Shown: positions 39,448 to 48,765, numbered from the stretch's first letter. The stretch is 64,000 nucleotides of DNA from Thiomicrospira sp. WB1 (GCF_001507535.1 NZ_LQBN01000002.1:186001-250000); one strand, 5' to 3'. Translations and numbers: made by a program. Notes: generated by a model not told the origin, from the letters alone.

Positions 39448-40626
39448 ATGAGCCAATCGGCGCCGTTTTACCGACAAGCTTACCCCAAACTCTCGGCCTT
39501 TTATCTGGTCTACTTCATGCTGTTTGGGGCCCTGATTCCCTACATTTCGCTTTACTACCAGTCGCTGTCTTTCAGTGCGATTGAAATCGGTCAGCTGATG
39601 GCGGTGTTCATCGGCACCAAAATCGTGGCCCCGAATCTTTTGGGGTGGCTGGCAGACAGAATGTATGGCCCAATCGTCTGGTTGCGCGTTTGCGGCCTGC
39701 TCACGGCCTTGTTCAGTCTGGGTTGGCTGGTCACACAGAGTTACTGGGGCCTGTTGCTGACGGTGTTTGGGTTCAGTTTCTTTTTTCACGCCGCCTTGCC
39801 TTTGTTTGAGGCCTATACCTTCAGTGTCTTGCATGGTCAGAAAGCGCTTTATGGTCGGGTGCGCCTCTGGGGGTCGATTGGGTTTATTCTGGCGGTGCTC
39901 TGGGGCGGCTGGCAGCTGGATTGGCTGAGTGAGGCCTCTTTGCCCTGGCTGCTGGTGAGCCTGGCCTGGGGCATCTGGCTGGCAACTTTCTGGGTCAGAG
40001 CCGATCACGCCGTGTCGCAGTCGCACCACGTCACCGAGGGGTTTGTGCGAGTACTGAAACGCCCCTGGGTCTGGAGTCTGCTGCTGGTCAGTGGCCTGAT
40101 TCAGTTTTCGCATGGGACCTACTACAGTTTTTACAGTATTTTTCTGACCGATTTCGGTTACAGCAAAACGCTGGTGGCCTGGCTGTGGGCGATTGGGGTG
40201 ATTGCTGAAATTGCGGTGTTTTTCTGGATGCGCCCCTTGTTTGCCCGTCATTCGGTGCGGGCATTGTTACTGTTGAGCCTGGTTCTGACGGCGATACGCT
40301 GGGCCATGATCCCGCTGGTCCCGGACTCACTGGGATTGCTGGTGGTGGCGCAAACCCTGCACGCGGCAAGTTATGGTTTGTTTCATGCGGCCGCGATTTA
40401 TCTGATTGATCATTATTTCATCGGGCCCAATCAAAGTCGCGGTCAGGCGCTGTACGCTTCTTTCAGCCATGGTCTGGGCGGCGCACTGGGCATGCTGGTG
40501 GCCGGTTACAGCTGGGAATGGAGCGGTGCCATGCTCAGTTTTATGATCAGTCTGGTTGCCGTGCTGCTTGCCCTGGTGATCGCATTGCGTTGGGTCCGAG
40601 AACCGGTTTTGACCAGGCCTGGTTAA
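39448..40626 (+). CDS. MFS transporter, HcaT-like
   Basis: Twelve-segment major facilitator of 392 residues resembling E. coli HcaT (3-phenylpropionate family): FYLVYFMLFGALIPYISLYYQSLSFSAIEIGQLM, LYGRVRLWGSIGFILAVLWGG, LVAWLWAIGVIAEIAVFFW and LVVAQTLHAASYGLFHAAAIYLIDHYF line up with it. The substrate is unknown. It lies 16 bases after aroC. The gene ends inside a copy of the iterated palindrome, which supplies its last residues (LTRPG) and the TAA stop. Confidence 0.85.
   Translation: MSQSAPFYRQAYPKLSAFYLVYFMLFGALIPYISLYYQSLSFSAIEIGQLMAVFIGTKIVAPNLLGWLADRMYGPIVWLRVCGLLTALFSLGWLVTQSYWGLLLTVFGFSFFFHAALPLFEAYTFSVLHGQKALYGRVRLWGSIGFILAVLWGGWQLDWLSEASLPWLLVSLAWGIWLATFWVRADHAVSQSHHVTEGFVRVLKRPWVWSLLLVSGLIQFSHGTYYSFYSIFLTDFGYSKTLVAWLWAIGVIAEIAVFFWMRPLFARHSVRALLLLSLVLTAIRWAMIPLVPDSLGLLVVAQTLHAASYGLFHAAAIYLIDHYFIGPNQSRGQALYASFSHGLGGALGMLVAGYSWEWSGAMLSFMISLVAVLLALVIALRWVREPVLTRPG
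40612..40623. repeat. Iterated palindrome ACCAGGCCTGGT, copy 7 (MFS gene 3' end)
   Basis: Perfect 12-mer with GGTTTTG on the left and TAAAACC on the right, a near-perfect 26-bp palindrome at 40605-40630. The TAA right after the core is the stop codon of the transporter gene. Confidence 0.85.
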
Positions 40627-40678
40627 AACCGCCGTAAGGTGTATGAATTTCCTGCATGTGTGGATTAAAAAGATCAAA

Positions 40679-40707
40679 TTGACAGCTTGAGTGCAAACGG
40701 TCAGAAT
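40679..40707 (+). promoter_or_regulatory. Putative promoter of metY
   Basis: A consensus TTGACA at 40679-40684 and CAGAAT at 40702-40707, 17 bases apart, 50 bases before the metY start. I see no SAM riboswitch in the short leader. Confidence 0.5.
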
Positions 40708-40759
40708 CCTTCGAATATTTTTTGATTTACCCCATTCAAACGCTCATTGAGGAGACATC

Positions 40760-42031
40760 ATGAAGTTAGAATCCATTGCCTTGCATCACGGCTATGAATC
40801 CGAAGCCACCACCAAATCCGCGGCGGTGCCGATTTATCAGACCACCTCTTACACTTTTGATGATACGCAGCACGGCGCGGACCTGTTTGACCTGAAGGTG
40901 CCGGGCAATATCTACAGCCGAATCATGAACCCCACCTGCGATGTGCTGGAAAAACGCGTGGCGGAAATGGAAGGGGGCATTGCCGGTTTGGCCGTGGCGT
41001 CGGGCATGACCGCGATCACCTATGCGATTCAGACCATTGCCCAGGCGGGCGACAACATCGTCTCCACCAGTCAGCTCTATGGCGGCACCTACAACCTGTT
41101 TGCCCACACCTTGCCGCGTCAGGGCATTGAGGTGCGCATGGTCAAGTCAGACGATTACGAGGGCTTTGCCAACGCCATTGATGACAACACCAAAGCGATT
41201 TTCTGTGAATCCATCGGCAACCCGGCCGGCAATGTGGTGGATGTGGCCAAGCTGGCTGAAATCGCCCATGCGCATGGCATTCCCCTGATGGTCGACAACA
41301 CTGTGGCCACGCCGTATCTGTGTCGTCCGATTGAGCTGGGCGCTGACATTGTGATCCACGCGTTGACCAAATTCATCGGCGGGCATGGCACCACGATTGG
41401 TGGTCTGATTGTCGATTCCGGTCGGTTTGACTGGTCGGCTTACCCGGAAAAATTTGCGCTGCTGAACGAACCCGATCCGTCCTATCATGGCGTCAGCTAC
41501 ACCCGTGATGTGGGCGAGGCCGCGTTCATTACCCGCGCGCGCGTGGTGCCGCTGCGCAATACCGGCGGGGCACTTTCGGCGCACAGCGCGTTTTTGCTGC
41601 TGCAGGGGCTGGAGACTTTGGGGCTTCGTATGGAACGCCATTGTGAAAACACCCTGGCCGTGGCCAAGCATCTGCAGCAGCACCCGAAAGTGTCCTGGGT
41701 GAACTATGCGGCGCTCGACGGTGATCGATACTACGACGTTTGCCAGAAAACCACGGGCGGTCAGGGTTCCGGCATTCTGAGTTTTGGTGTCAAAGGCGGT
41801 CGTGCCGCCGGTGCACGCTTCATTGATGCACTGCAGATGATTCTGCGTCTGGTCAACATCGGGGATGCCAAATCGCTGGCCTGTCACCCGGCGACCACCA
41901 CCCACCGCCAGTTGAGTCCGGAAGAACTGGAAAAAGCGGGGGTCTCAGAAGACCTGGTCCGTCTGGCGATTGGCATTGAGCACATTGATGACATCCTGGC
42001 AGACATTGACCAGGCGCTGGAACACGTTTAA
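40760..42031 (+). CDS. metY: O-acetylhomoserine sulfhydrylase
   Basis: PLP enzyme that makes homocysteine from O-acetylhomoserine and sulfide (direct sulfhydrylation in methionine synthesis), 423 residues. Family features: ETIALHHGY-like start (LESIALHHGYE), PIYQTTSYTFDD, NIYSRIMNPTCDVLEKRVAEMEGG, the PLP region LMVDNTVATPYLCRPIELGADIVIHALTKFIGGHGTTIGG with the Schiff-base Lys, and SLACHPATTTHRQLSPEEL. The standard ribosome binding site GAGGAGA precedes the ATG. Confidence 0.95.
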   Translation: MKLESIALHHGYESEATTKSAAVPIYQTTSYTFDDTQHGADLFDLKVPGNIYSRIMNPTCDVLEKRVAEMEGGIAGLAVASGMTAITYAIQTIAQAGDNIVSTSQLYGGTYNLFAHTLPRQGIEVRMVKSDDYEGFANAIDDNTKAIFCESIGNPAGNVVDVAKLAEIAHAHGIPLMVDNTVATPYLCRPIELGADIVIHALTKFIGGHGTTIGGLIVDSGRFDWSAYPEKFALLNEPDPSYHGVSYTRDVGEAAFITRARVVPLRNTGGALSAHSAFLLLQGLETLGLRMERHCENTLAVAKHLQQHPKVSWVNYAALDGDRYYDVCQKTTGGQGSGILSFGVKGGRAAGARFIDALQMILRLVNIGDAKSLACHPATTTHRQLSPEELEKAGVSEDLVRLAIGIEHIDDILADIDQALEHV

Positions 42032-42052
42032 TCTTTACGGGCTCTTATTTCC

Positions 42053-42064
42053 ACCAGGCCTGGT
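42053..42064. repeat. Iterated palindrome ACCAGGCCTGGT, copy 8 (metY-gloA gap)
   Basis: Perfect 12-mer with TTTCC on the left and CAAAACC on the right, in the 70-base gap between metY and gloA. Confidence 0.85.
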
Positions 42065-42101
42065 CAAAACCGGGTCTGGCTAACATTTTAAGGAGATGTG
42101 A

Positions 42102-42497
42102 ATGCGAATTTTGCATACCATGCTGCGTGTCGGTGATCTGCAGAAATCCATCGACTTTTACCAGAACGTACTGGGCATGAAACTGCTTCGCCAGAAAGAG
42201 TACCCCAAAGGGGAATTTACCCTGGCGTTTCTGGGTTACGGTTCGGAAGAGGAAGAAGCGGTGCTGGAGCTGACCTATAACTGGGATCAGTCCGAATACG
42301 ATCTGGGCGATGGTTATGGGCACATCGCGATTGAAGTGCCTGATGTCTATGAAGCCGCAGACAATGTGAAAAAAGCCGGCGGCAAAGTCGTCCGCGAAGC
42401 GGGGCCGATGAATGCGGGCAGCACCATCATTGCGTTTGTGGAAGACCCGGATGGCTATCAGATCGAGTTCATCGGCGAAGACCACGTTCGAAGCTAA
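42102..42497 (+). CDS. gloA: Lactoylglutathione lyase (glyoxalase I)
   Basis: Detoxifies methylglyoxal by isomerising its glutathione hemithioacetal to S-lactoylglutathione; 131 residues (E. coli 135). The metal ligands of the nickel-type short form are all there: His in [18 protein letters not shown], Glu in [27 protein letters not shown], His in the same stretch, and Glu in [17 protein letters not shown] lies before the ATG. Confidence 0.96.
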   Translation: MRILHTMLRVGDLQKSIDFYQNVLGMKLLRQKEYPKGEFTLAFLGYGSEEEEAVLELTYNWDQSEYDLGDGYGHIAIEVPDVYEAADNVKKAGGKVVREAGPMNAGSTIIAFVEDPDGYQIEFIGEDHVRS

Positions 42498-42548
42498 ATC
42501 GGACAGAGGTTCGAATTTGCTACAATGTGAATAATGGGAGCGTAAAAA

Positions 42549-42749
42549 GTGGCCCAAATTGATAAAGTCAAAGAGACAATTGGTTATCTGAAGGTCGTTT
42601 TTGGCTTATTGGTGGCCATTGATGTTTCATTATTAGCTTGGTTATTTCAAAAAGACTTGGCCAGTGTGGATGTGAAAGTCGGGTTAGCTTTTTTGTCAGC
42701 AGTGCTGGTCACGTTGAGTCTGGTCCTGATTAACCGGATCTGGTCCTGA
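42549..42749 (+). CDS. Small hypothetical membrane protein, C terminus changed by a 20-bp duplication
   Basis: 66-residue protein with two hydrophobic segments (YLKVVFGLLVAIDVSLLAWLF and KVGLAFLSAVLVTLSLVLI), starting at a GTG preceded by GGGAG. The family is not one I can name. The last codons lie in a 20-bp tandem duplication (42719-42758) that is not a multiple of three. Removing one copy would restore a frame ending INRKILRKIDQLEGM with a TAA at 42794-42796, a more natural charged cytoplasmic tail. The present form ends early in INRIWS. Confidence 0.7.
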   Translation: MAQIDKVKETIGYLKVVFGLLVAIDVSLLAWLFQKDLASVDVKVGLAFLSAVLVTLSLVLINRIWS

Positions 42750-42758
42750 TTAACCGGA
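42719..42758. repeat. 20-bp tandem direct duplication
   Basis: Two perfect adjacent copies of TCTGGTCCTGATTAACCGGA (42719-42738 and 42739-42758). The second copy brings an in-frame TGA for the small membrane gene. Confidence 0.95.
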
Positions 42759-42798
42759 AAATACTTCGGAAAATAGATCAGTTAGAGGGTATGTAATC

Positions 42799-42888
42799 AT
42801 GGATATTCTGCTTGTTCTGGCCGCTCTCATTGTGATAGGCGGTATTTTATTTGCCGTATACGAAGCCATTACCCATAAATCTTCCTGA
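42799..42888 (+). CDS. Tiny single-pass membrane ORF (29 residues)
   Basis: Encodes a 29-residue peptide, DILLVLAALIVIGGILFAVYEA being one membrane segment, with a short polar tail ITHKSS. GAGGG at 42785-42789 is 9 bases before the ATG. It begins three bases after the inferred ancestral stop of the preceding small gene, so the two look like a coupled pair. Function unknown. Confidence 0.5.
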   Translation: MDILLVLAALIVIGGILFAVYEAITHKSS

Positions 42889-42931
42889 TAAAGGGTTTAA
42901 TCAATCAAACATGCCTGGTTGATAACAGCCA

Positions 42932-43069
42932 TCAAGCATCCTCTGCTTTTTTCGATACGGCGCGTTTTTTGCGCTTCTGATGTTTGAAATAGACGTGCAG
43001 GCCCAGGTGGGCCACCACCAGTAACACCACCACGCCGATCATGATTTCTCCGATGTAATGAATCCACAT
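42932..43069 (-). CDS. Small single-pass membrane protein next to acrB (45 residues)
   Basis: A 45-residue ORF 42 bases downstream of acrB on the same strand. It has one hydrophobic segment (IGEIMIGVVVLLVVAHLGLHVYF) followed by a strongly basic tail (KHQKRKKRAVSKKAEDA), hence an N-out/C-in topology is likely. AGGAAGG lies about 11 bases before the ATG. Its position suggests a link to the efflux pump, as E. coli AcrZ (49 residues, one membrane helix) binds AcrB, but I see no sequence resemblance to AcrZ that I can claim. Confidence 0.55.
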   Translation of the reverse strand: MWIHYIGEIMIGVVVLLVVAHLGLHVYFKHQKRKKRAVSKKAEDA

Positions 43070-43111
43070 AAGCCCAAACCTTCCTGATTAAGTCCGTTGA
43101 ATGCCGGTATT

Positions 43112-46100
43112 TTACTTTGAATCCTCAATCGGTTTCACTGATTTGAACCATTGTTGCATCAACACAAAGAATACCGGCACCAGGAATATGCCCAGCGAGG
43201 TGGCGCTGATGACCCCGCCCAGAATCACGTTGCCGATGGCGTTGTGTGCGCCGGAACCGGCTCCGCTGCTCAGTGCCAATGGCACCACGCCGAAGCCGAA
43301 CGCCAGTGAGGTCATCAGGATCGGGCGCAGACGCATTTTGGCCGCTTCAATCGTGGCTTTGATTTCATCCAGCCCATCTTCGACCAGCTCTTTGGAAAAC
43401 TCGACAATCAAAATCGCGTTTTTGGTCGCCAGCCCCACAATGGTCAGCAACCCGACCTGAAAATAGATGTCGCTGGGTTTGCCGGTGAGGTGGGCGGCGG
43501 CCAGTGCCCCGAGGATGCCCAGCGGCACAATCAACATGACTGAGACCGGCAGGGCCCAGCTTTCATACAATGCGGCCAATGCCAGAAAGACCACCAGTAC
43601 CGACAGCACGTACAGCAACAGGACTTTGTCACCGGCCTGCTGTTCTTCGTACGACATACCCGTCCATTCCATGCTGATGCCGGGCGGCAGTTGCGCCACC
43701 AGATTTTCCACCGTCTGCATGGCCTGGCCCGAGCTGACGCCCGGTGCGGCCATGCCCATCACCTGCAGCGCGGCCGAACCATTGTAGCGCTCGTATTTGG
43801 GGGATTCCTTGCTCCAGTCAAAATCGATCAGACTGGCGGCGGAAATCATTTCGCCTTGCTGGTTGCGCAGATACCAATCGTTGAAATTTTCCGGGGTGGA
43901 GCGGAATTCGCCTTCGCCCTGCACGTAAATCTTTTTGACTTTTTCCTGCTTGATAAAGTCATCCACATAGGCGCTGCCCCAGGCAATGGAAAGGGCCTGG
44001 TTGATGTCGGCGATGGTTAAACCCATGGCCTGAGCTTTTTCTTTGTCGATCTGAGCGTTCAACACCGGGGCCGGGTCCTGGCCGTTGGGACGCACTCGCA
44101 TCAAATCCGGGTGCTGATTGGCCATGCCCAGGAATTGATTGCGCGCTTCATACAGGGCCTGACGCCCCACACCGGCACTGTCTTTGAGATAAAAATCAAA
44201 GCCGGTGGCATTGCCCAGTTCCATCACCGGAGGCGGGGCAAAGGCAAACACTTGAGCTTCAGTGATCTGGCTGAATCGACCCATGGCGCGTCCGATGATG
44301 GCGTCCACGCTTTGCCCCGGCTCGGTGCGTTCGGACCAATCTTTCAGGTTCACGAATGCGATGGCGGTGTTCTGCCCGGTGCCGGAAAAGTTAAAGCCGA
44401 GTACAGTAATGAACTCTTCAATGTTGTCGGCCTCATTGTTCAGATAATGTTGCTCAATCTGCTTGACCACATTCAGCGTGTCTTCCCGGGTGGAGCCTGC
44501 GGGCAGGTTGATCTGGGTAAAGAACAGGCCCTGATCCTCCTGCGGCAGAAAGCCGGAAGGCGTTTTCATGTACAGAGCGGCCACACCGGCGACAATGAGC
44601 AAGTACACCACCAAAAAGCTGTGTTTGAAGCGCAGGACACTGGCCAGCCCGCGCTTGTAGCCGCCGGTCATGGATTCAAAACGGCGATTGAACCAGCCAA
44701 AGAAGCCGCGTGATTCGGCCTCTCTGTCAACGGGTTTGAGAAAGGTGGCGCACAAAGCCGGTGTCAGGATGAAGGCCGCCAAGACGGACAAAATCATGGC
44801 CGAGGCAATGGTGACCGCAAACTGCTCGTAAATGACCCCGGCGGAGCCCGGGAAAAAGGCCATGGGCAGGAAAACCGCCGAGAGCACCAGACCGATGCCG
44901 ATCAGGGCACCGGAAATCTGGTTCATCGAACGGAAAGTGGCTTCTTTGGCCGGCAGGTTTTCTTCGTGCATGACCCGCTCGACGTTTTCCACCACAATGA
45001 TGGCGTCATCCACCAGCAGCCCGATGGCCAGCACCATGGCAAACATGGTCAGGGTGTTGATGGAGTAACCAAAATAAGCCAAGACCCCAAAGGTGCCCAG
45101 CAATACCACCGGCACCGTGATCGACGGAATGATGGTAGCGCGCAGATTGCCCAGAAACAGATACATAATCAGGACCACCAGCACAATCGCCTCCACCAGT
45201 GTCTTGACCACGTTTTCGATCGACAGACTGATGAAGGGGGTCATGTCATAGGGAATGCGATAATCCATGTCGTCCGGGAAGAAATCCCGCAGTTCTTCCA
45301 AACGGTTGATCACACGTTCATGCGTTTCCAGCGCATTGGCGCCGGGGGCGACCTTGACCGCAAACCCGGCTACAGGCACGCCTTTGTAACGGGCGATTTT
45401 GCTGTAATTGTCGGCGCCGATTTCAACTCGGCCCAGGTCGCCAACGGTGATGTTGGAGCCGTCCTGCGCGGTCTTGACCACGACGCGTTCGAACTCTGCC
45501 ACGTTTTTCAGTCGTCCCTGCAGATTGACGGTGACATTGATCGGTTGCTCGGCTTTGGTGGGCAGGCCGCCTAATTGACCGGCGGTGATCACCTGATTAT
45601 TGGCACGGATGGCCGCCACGACATCGGTGGCCACCAGATTGTATTGCGTCAGTTTGTAGGGATCCAGCCAGACCCGCATGGCGTGTTCGGCGCTGAATTG
45701 CACCGTCTCGCCCACGCCCTGCACCCGGTTGATCTGGTCAATGATATGGGTGGCCAGATAATCGCCGAGGTCGTATTGGTTGTGGGTGCCGTCGGGTGAA
45801 ATGAAGGTGATCACCATCAAAAAGTTGCGCGCCGATTTTTTGACCTCGATCCCCTGTCGCTGTACGGCTTCGGGCAGCGAGCTCATGGCCGTCTGCAGTT
45901 TGTTCTGGATCTGCATTTGTGCGATGTCGGGATCGGTACCGGTGGCAAAGGTCAATTCAATCGCCGCCTGCCCGGTGGACTCGCTGGAACTGGACATGTA
46001 CATCAACCCATCCAGTCCTTTCATTTCGCCCTCGATCACCTGTGTGACCGTCTGTTCCAGAATTTTGGCCGAGGCGCCGGGATAAGCGGCTGAGACGGAA

Positions 46101-46264
46101 ATGGTCGGCGGGGCAATCGATGGGAATTGCGACACCGGCAGGGAAACGACGGATAAAGCGCCGCCCAGCATGACCAGAAATGCCAGAACCCAGGCGAAAA
46201 CCGGCTTGTTGATAAAGAAGGTCGCAAAACTTCTGCGGTCATTGGATGCATGCTGTGGCTGCAT
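43112..46264 (-). CDS. acrB: RND multidrug efflux permease, AcrB/MexB family
   Basis: 1050-residue proton-driven inner-membrane pump of the HAE1 type, working as a trimer with a periplasmic adaptor and a TolC-like channel. The start FINKPVFAWVLAFLVMLGGALSVVSLPVSQFPSIAPPTISVSA is typical. Proton-relay residues are the paired Asp in TM4 (GLLVDDAIIVVENVERVM) and the Lys of TM10 (IVGLATKNAILIVEFSKEL). Drug range cannot be told from sequence. It follows the adaptor gene by 35 bases on the minus strand. No TetR-type regulator and no outer-membrane channel gene are adjacent. Confidence 0.95.
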   Translation of the reverse strand: MQPQHASNDRRSFATFFINKPVFAWVLAFLVMLGGALSVVSLPVSQFPSIAPPTISVSAAYPGASAKILEQTVTQVIEGEMKGLDGLMYMSSSSESTGQAAIELTFATGTDPDIAQMQIQNKLQTAMSSLPEAVQRQGIEVKKSARNFLMVITFISPDGTHNQYDLGDYLATHIIDQINRVQGVGETVQFSAEHAMRVWLDPYKLTQYNLVATDVVAAIRANNQVITAGQLGGLPTKAEQPINVTVNLQGRLKNVAEFERVVVKTAQDGSNITVGDLGRVEIGADNYSKIARYKGVPVAGFAVKVAPGANALETHERVINRLEELRDFFPDDMDYRIPYDMTPFISLSIENVVKTLVEAIVLVVLIMYLFLGNLRATIIPSITVPVVLLGTFGVLAYFGYSINTLTMFAMVLAIGLLVDDAIIVVENVERVMHEENLPAKEATFRSMNQISGALIGIGLVLSAVFLPMAFFPGSAGVIYEQFAVTIASAMILSVLAAFILTPALCATFLKPVDREAESRGFFGWFNRRFESMTGGYKRGLASVLRFKHSFLVVYLLIVAGVAALYMKTPSGFLPQEDQGLFFTQINLPAGSTREDTLNVVKQIEQHYLNNEADNIEEFITVLGFNFSGTGQNTAIAFVNLKDWSERTEPGQSVDAIIGRAMGRFSQITEAQVFAFAPPPVMELGNATGFDFYLKDSAGVGRQALYEARNQFLGMANQHPDLMRVRPNGQDPAPVLNAQIDKEKAQAMGLTIADINQALSIAWGSAYVDDFIKQEKVKKIYVQGEGEFRSTPENFNDWYLRNQQGEMISAASLIDFDWSKESPKYERYNGSAALQVMGMAAPGVSSGQAMQTVENLVAQLPPGISMEWTGMSYEEQQAGDKVLLLYVLSVLVVFLALAALYESWALPVSVMLIVPLGILGALAAAHLTGKPSDIYFQVGLLTIVGLATKNAILIVEFSKELVEDGLDEIKATIEAAKMRLRPILMTSLAFGFGVVPLALSSGAGSGAHNAIGNVILGGVISATSLGIFLVPVFFVLMQQWFKSVKPIEDSK

Positions 46265-46299
46265 AAATCGTTCCTTGGGTTAAAGGCCTGGAAGAAAAA

Positions 46300-47448
46300 T
46301 TATTCGCTGGTCTGCTTGAGTGTGACGGGCATGCCGGGGCGCAACATCTGCAGCCCTTCGGTGATGACCCGGTCTCCGTCGCTTAGGCCGTCACCAATCA
46401 CCCAGCTTTCGTGGTGCAGTCGCTCCGGTGTCACCGGGCGGGCTTTGACGGTGTTGTCATCACTGAGCACATAGACAAACGGCTTGCCCACCGGGTCACG
46501 CTGCAGGGCCACAGCCGGAATTAAGAACCGGTTGTCAGACGACCCGTTTTGAATGCGACCGTGAACAAACATGCCCGGCAACAAATGATGATTCGGGTTG
46601 GCAAACTGAGCGCGAATCACGACCGAATCGGTGGTGGGGTCAACTTCAAATTCAGAGAGAATGATGTCGCCCTGATGCGGGTAGGGCTCAGCGTTGCCTA
46701 GCAGCAGCGTGACCGGCATCGGTGATTCCGCCGCCTGTAAATTGGCTTTTAAATCCATGGCCTTTTGGCTGGGCACGCTGAAATCCACATAAATCGGGTC
46801 CAGTTGCTGCAGGGTGGCCAAAGCCTGTGCCTGGTTGGCAGCCACCAGCGCCCCTTCGGTGATGTTGGAACGACCGATGACGCCATCAATGGGCGCTTTG
46901 ATCTGGGTGCGGGCCAGGTCGATGCGTGCCGATTTCAATGCGGCTTGATTGGCGGCCAGATTGGCAATGGCCTCACGTTCGGCGGCCAATGCATCGTCGA
47001 GCACCTGTTCGCTGACGGCATCAATCTTGACCAGTCGGCGGTTTCGTTTGACCTTGAGTTGTGCATTGGTCAATACCGCTTCGGCACGCGCCACGGCAGC
47101 TTTGGCGTTTTCCAGAATCGCCTCGTAGCTGGCGTCGTCGATCTGATAAAGCACATCGCCGCGACTCACCGTCGCCCCTTCGGTGAACAGCCGCTCTTCA
47201 ATAATGCCTTCCACTTGCGGGCGAATTTCGGCCACACGGTGGGCACGCGTCCGTCCGGTCATGTCCAGCTGGCGCGGTACCGATGTGGGGGTCACCGTGG
47301 TCACCGAAACGGTGGGCGGCTGTTGACCGGCGCCGGCGGAAGGCGCGCCTTCCTGGGTGCAGCCACTGATCATGGCCGATAGGGTCACGGCGGTCAGAGC
47401 GGTTATCAATGTGGGGGTGAAGGTCGCAATCGATGCAAGGTAGCGCAT
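46300..47448 (-). CDS. acrA: RND efflux periplasmic adaptor, AcrA/MexA family
   Basis: 382-residue membrane-fusion protein bridging AcrB and the outer-membrane channel. A lipoprotein signal ends in SAMISGC, so the mature protein should be lipid-anchored at that Cys. The barrel-sandwich motif LFTEGATVSRGDVLYQIDDASYEA, a coiled-coil hairpin (about 100-165) and IKAPIDGVIGRSNITEGALV are visible. First gene of the leftward acrAB operon, with the small 45-residue ORF as a possible third member. Confidence 0.94.
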   Translation of the reverse strand: MRYLASIATFTPTLITALTAVTLSAMISGCTQEGAPSAGAGQQPPTVSVTTVTPTSVPRQLDMTGRTRAHRVAEIRPQVEGIIEERLFTEGATVSRGDVLYQIDDASYEAILENAKAAVARAEAVLTNAQLKVKRNRRLVKIDAVSEQVLDDALAAEREAIANLAANQAALKSARIDLARTQIKAPIDGVIGRSNITEGALVAANQAQALATLQQLDPIYVDFSVPSQKAMDLKANLQAAESPMPVTLLLGNAEPYPHQGDIILSEFEVDPTTDSVVIRAQFANPNHHLLPGMFVHGRIQNGSSDNRFLIPAVALQRDPVGKPFVYVLSDDNTVKARPVTPERLHHESWVIGDGLSDGDRVITEGLQMLRPGMPVTLKQTSE

Positions 47449-47582
47449 GAAGGATCTGCCTTTTTTAAATGAAGTTACACCATTGTAACAATTTTAACTG
47501 TGATTGCGATAGGGGAGATGGAGTGAGACATATTATTTGCATCTTTCCGAATTGATGGCCCGTTTGCGGCATCCAGAAAGCA

Positions 47583-47608
47583 AAAAACCACCAGGCCTGG
47601 TGGTTTTT
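47583..47608. repeat. Iterated palindrome, copy 9, extended to a perfect 26-bp palindrome
   Basis: Core at 47590-47601 inside AAAAACCACCAGG plus its reverse complement, identical over 26 bases to the copy at 19461-19486. It lies 27 bases past the stop of leftward trpS and can fold as its terminator. Confidence 0.9.
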
Positions 47609-47634
47609 GCAGGGGGGTGAAAGCGAAAACGCTT

Positions 47635-48642
47635 TTATTTCGGAAGAACGAACCCGAAGGCTTTCTGCACGGCTTCCAGTGTGGGTTGCGCCTGTTCACT
47701 GGCGCGGTCGGCGCCTTGTTTGAGAATGGCTTTGAGTTCGGCTTCGTCTTGGCGCAGTTGATGATAGCGCTCTTGAATGGGGCGCAGGTATTCCACCACC
47801 AGTTCACCCAGCTCGACTTTGAGGTGGCCGTACATTTTGCCTTCGAAATGCTTTTCAATCTCGCTGATGGGCTGGCCGCTGATCACGGAATAAATGGTGA
47901 GCAGGTTGGCCACGCCGGGCTTGTTTTCCAGGTCGTAAACGATGTCGGTGCCGGAATCGGTCTGGGCCTTTTTGAATTTTTTGAGGATGGTTTTGGGGTC
48001 ATCCAGCAGGCCGATGAGGTTGTTTTTGTTGTCATCGGATTTGGACATCTTCTTGGTCGGCTCCTGCAGGCTCATGATGCGGCCACCGGATTGCGCTTCG
48101 GGGATAAACGGCTCGGGCACTTTGAACAGCTCGAAATCAAAGCGGTGATTCAGACGCGTGGCGATGTCTCGCGTCAACTCAAGGTGCTGTTTCTGGTCGG
48201 CGCCCACGGGAACCAGTTCCGTCTGGTAAAGCAGAATGTCGGCGGCCATCAGCACCGGGTAGTCAAACAGGCCGACGTTGATGTTTTGCGCATGGCGCTG
48301 TGATTTGTCTTTGAACTGGGTCATGCGATTGAGCTCGCCCATGTAGGCGGCGCAGTTGAGAATCCAGGCCAGTTCGGCGTGCGCGGGCACGTGTGATTGG
48401 ATGAAAACGGTGCTTTTGTCCGGGTCAATGCCACAGGCCAGATAGAGGGCGACAAAATCCAGACTACGACGCGCCAGATCCGCCGGGTCCTGTTCCACGG
48501 TGATGGCGTGCATATTGACCAGTGAATAGAGGCACTGATAGTCGTCCTGCAGTTGCACCCAGTTTTTGAGTGAGCCGATGTAGTTGCCCAGCATCAGATC
48601 GCCGGACGGTTGTATGCCACTGAAAAGGGTTGGCTTGGTCAT
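47635..48642 (-). CDS. trpS: Tryptophanyl-tRNA synthetase
   Basis: Class I synthetase, 335 residues (E. coli 334). The HIGH-like motif lies in [22 protein letters not shown] and the KMSKS signature in [28 protein letters not shown] and [20 protein letters not shown] are typical. The ATG at 48642 gives the standard start [14 protein letters not shown]; the 76 codons of open frame upstream overlap the promoter region of pcnB and are not used. Confidence 0.97.
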   Translation of the reverse strand: MTKPTLFSGIQPSGDLMLGNYIGSLKNWVQLQDDYQCLYSLVNMHAITVEQDPADLARRSLDFVALYLACGIDPDKSTVFIQSHVPAHAELAWILNCAAYMGELNRMTQFKDKSQRHAQNINVGLFDYPVLMAADILLYQTELVPVGADQKQHLELTRDIATRLNHRFDFELFKVPEPFIPEAQSGGRIMSLQEPTKKMSKSDDNKNNLIGLLDDPKTILKKFKKAQTDSGTDIVYDLENKPGVANLLTIYSVISGQPISEIEKHFEGKMYGHLKVELGELVVEYLRPIQERYHQLRQDEAELKAILKQGADRASEQAQPTLEAVQKAFGFVLPK

Positions 48643-48736
48643 GGATTTGTCTTCTCCCGAAACATCGAAATGGGCGCTATTTTCGCACTTTTGATCGCCA
48701 AAAGCGAGGCAATGCCGGTTTGTGCAGGGACATTGG

Positions 48737-48765
48737 TTGGCACTCATGCGAAAAGCCGCTAAAAT
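48737..48765 (+). promoter_or_regulatory. Putative promoter of pcnB-folK-panBC
   Basis: TTGGCA at 48737-48742 and TAAAAT at 48760-48765 with a 17-base spacer, about 85 bases before the pcnB start, in the divergent trpS-pcnB gap. Confidence 0.6.

Noticed and set aside
39394-40251. 285-residue open frame on the minus strand opposite the MFS gene
   Set aside because: Gln/His/Pro-rich shadow of a hydrophobic membrane protein gene.
40627-40759. SAM riboswitch before metY
   Set aside because: The leader after the likely promoter is only about 50 bases and has no recognisable conserved helices.
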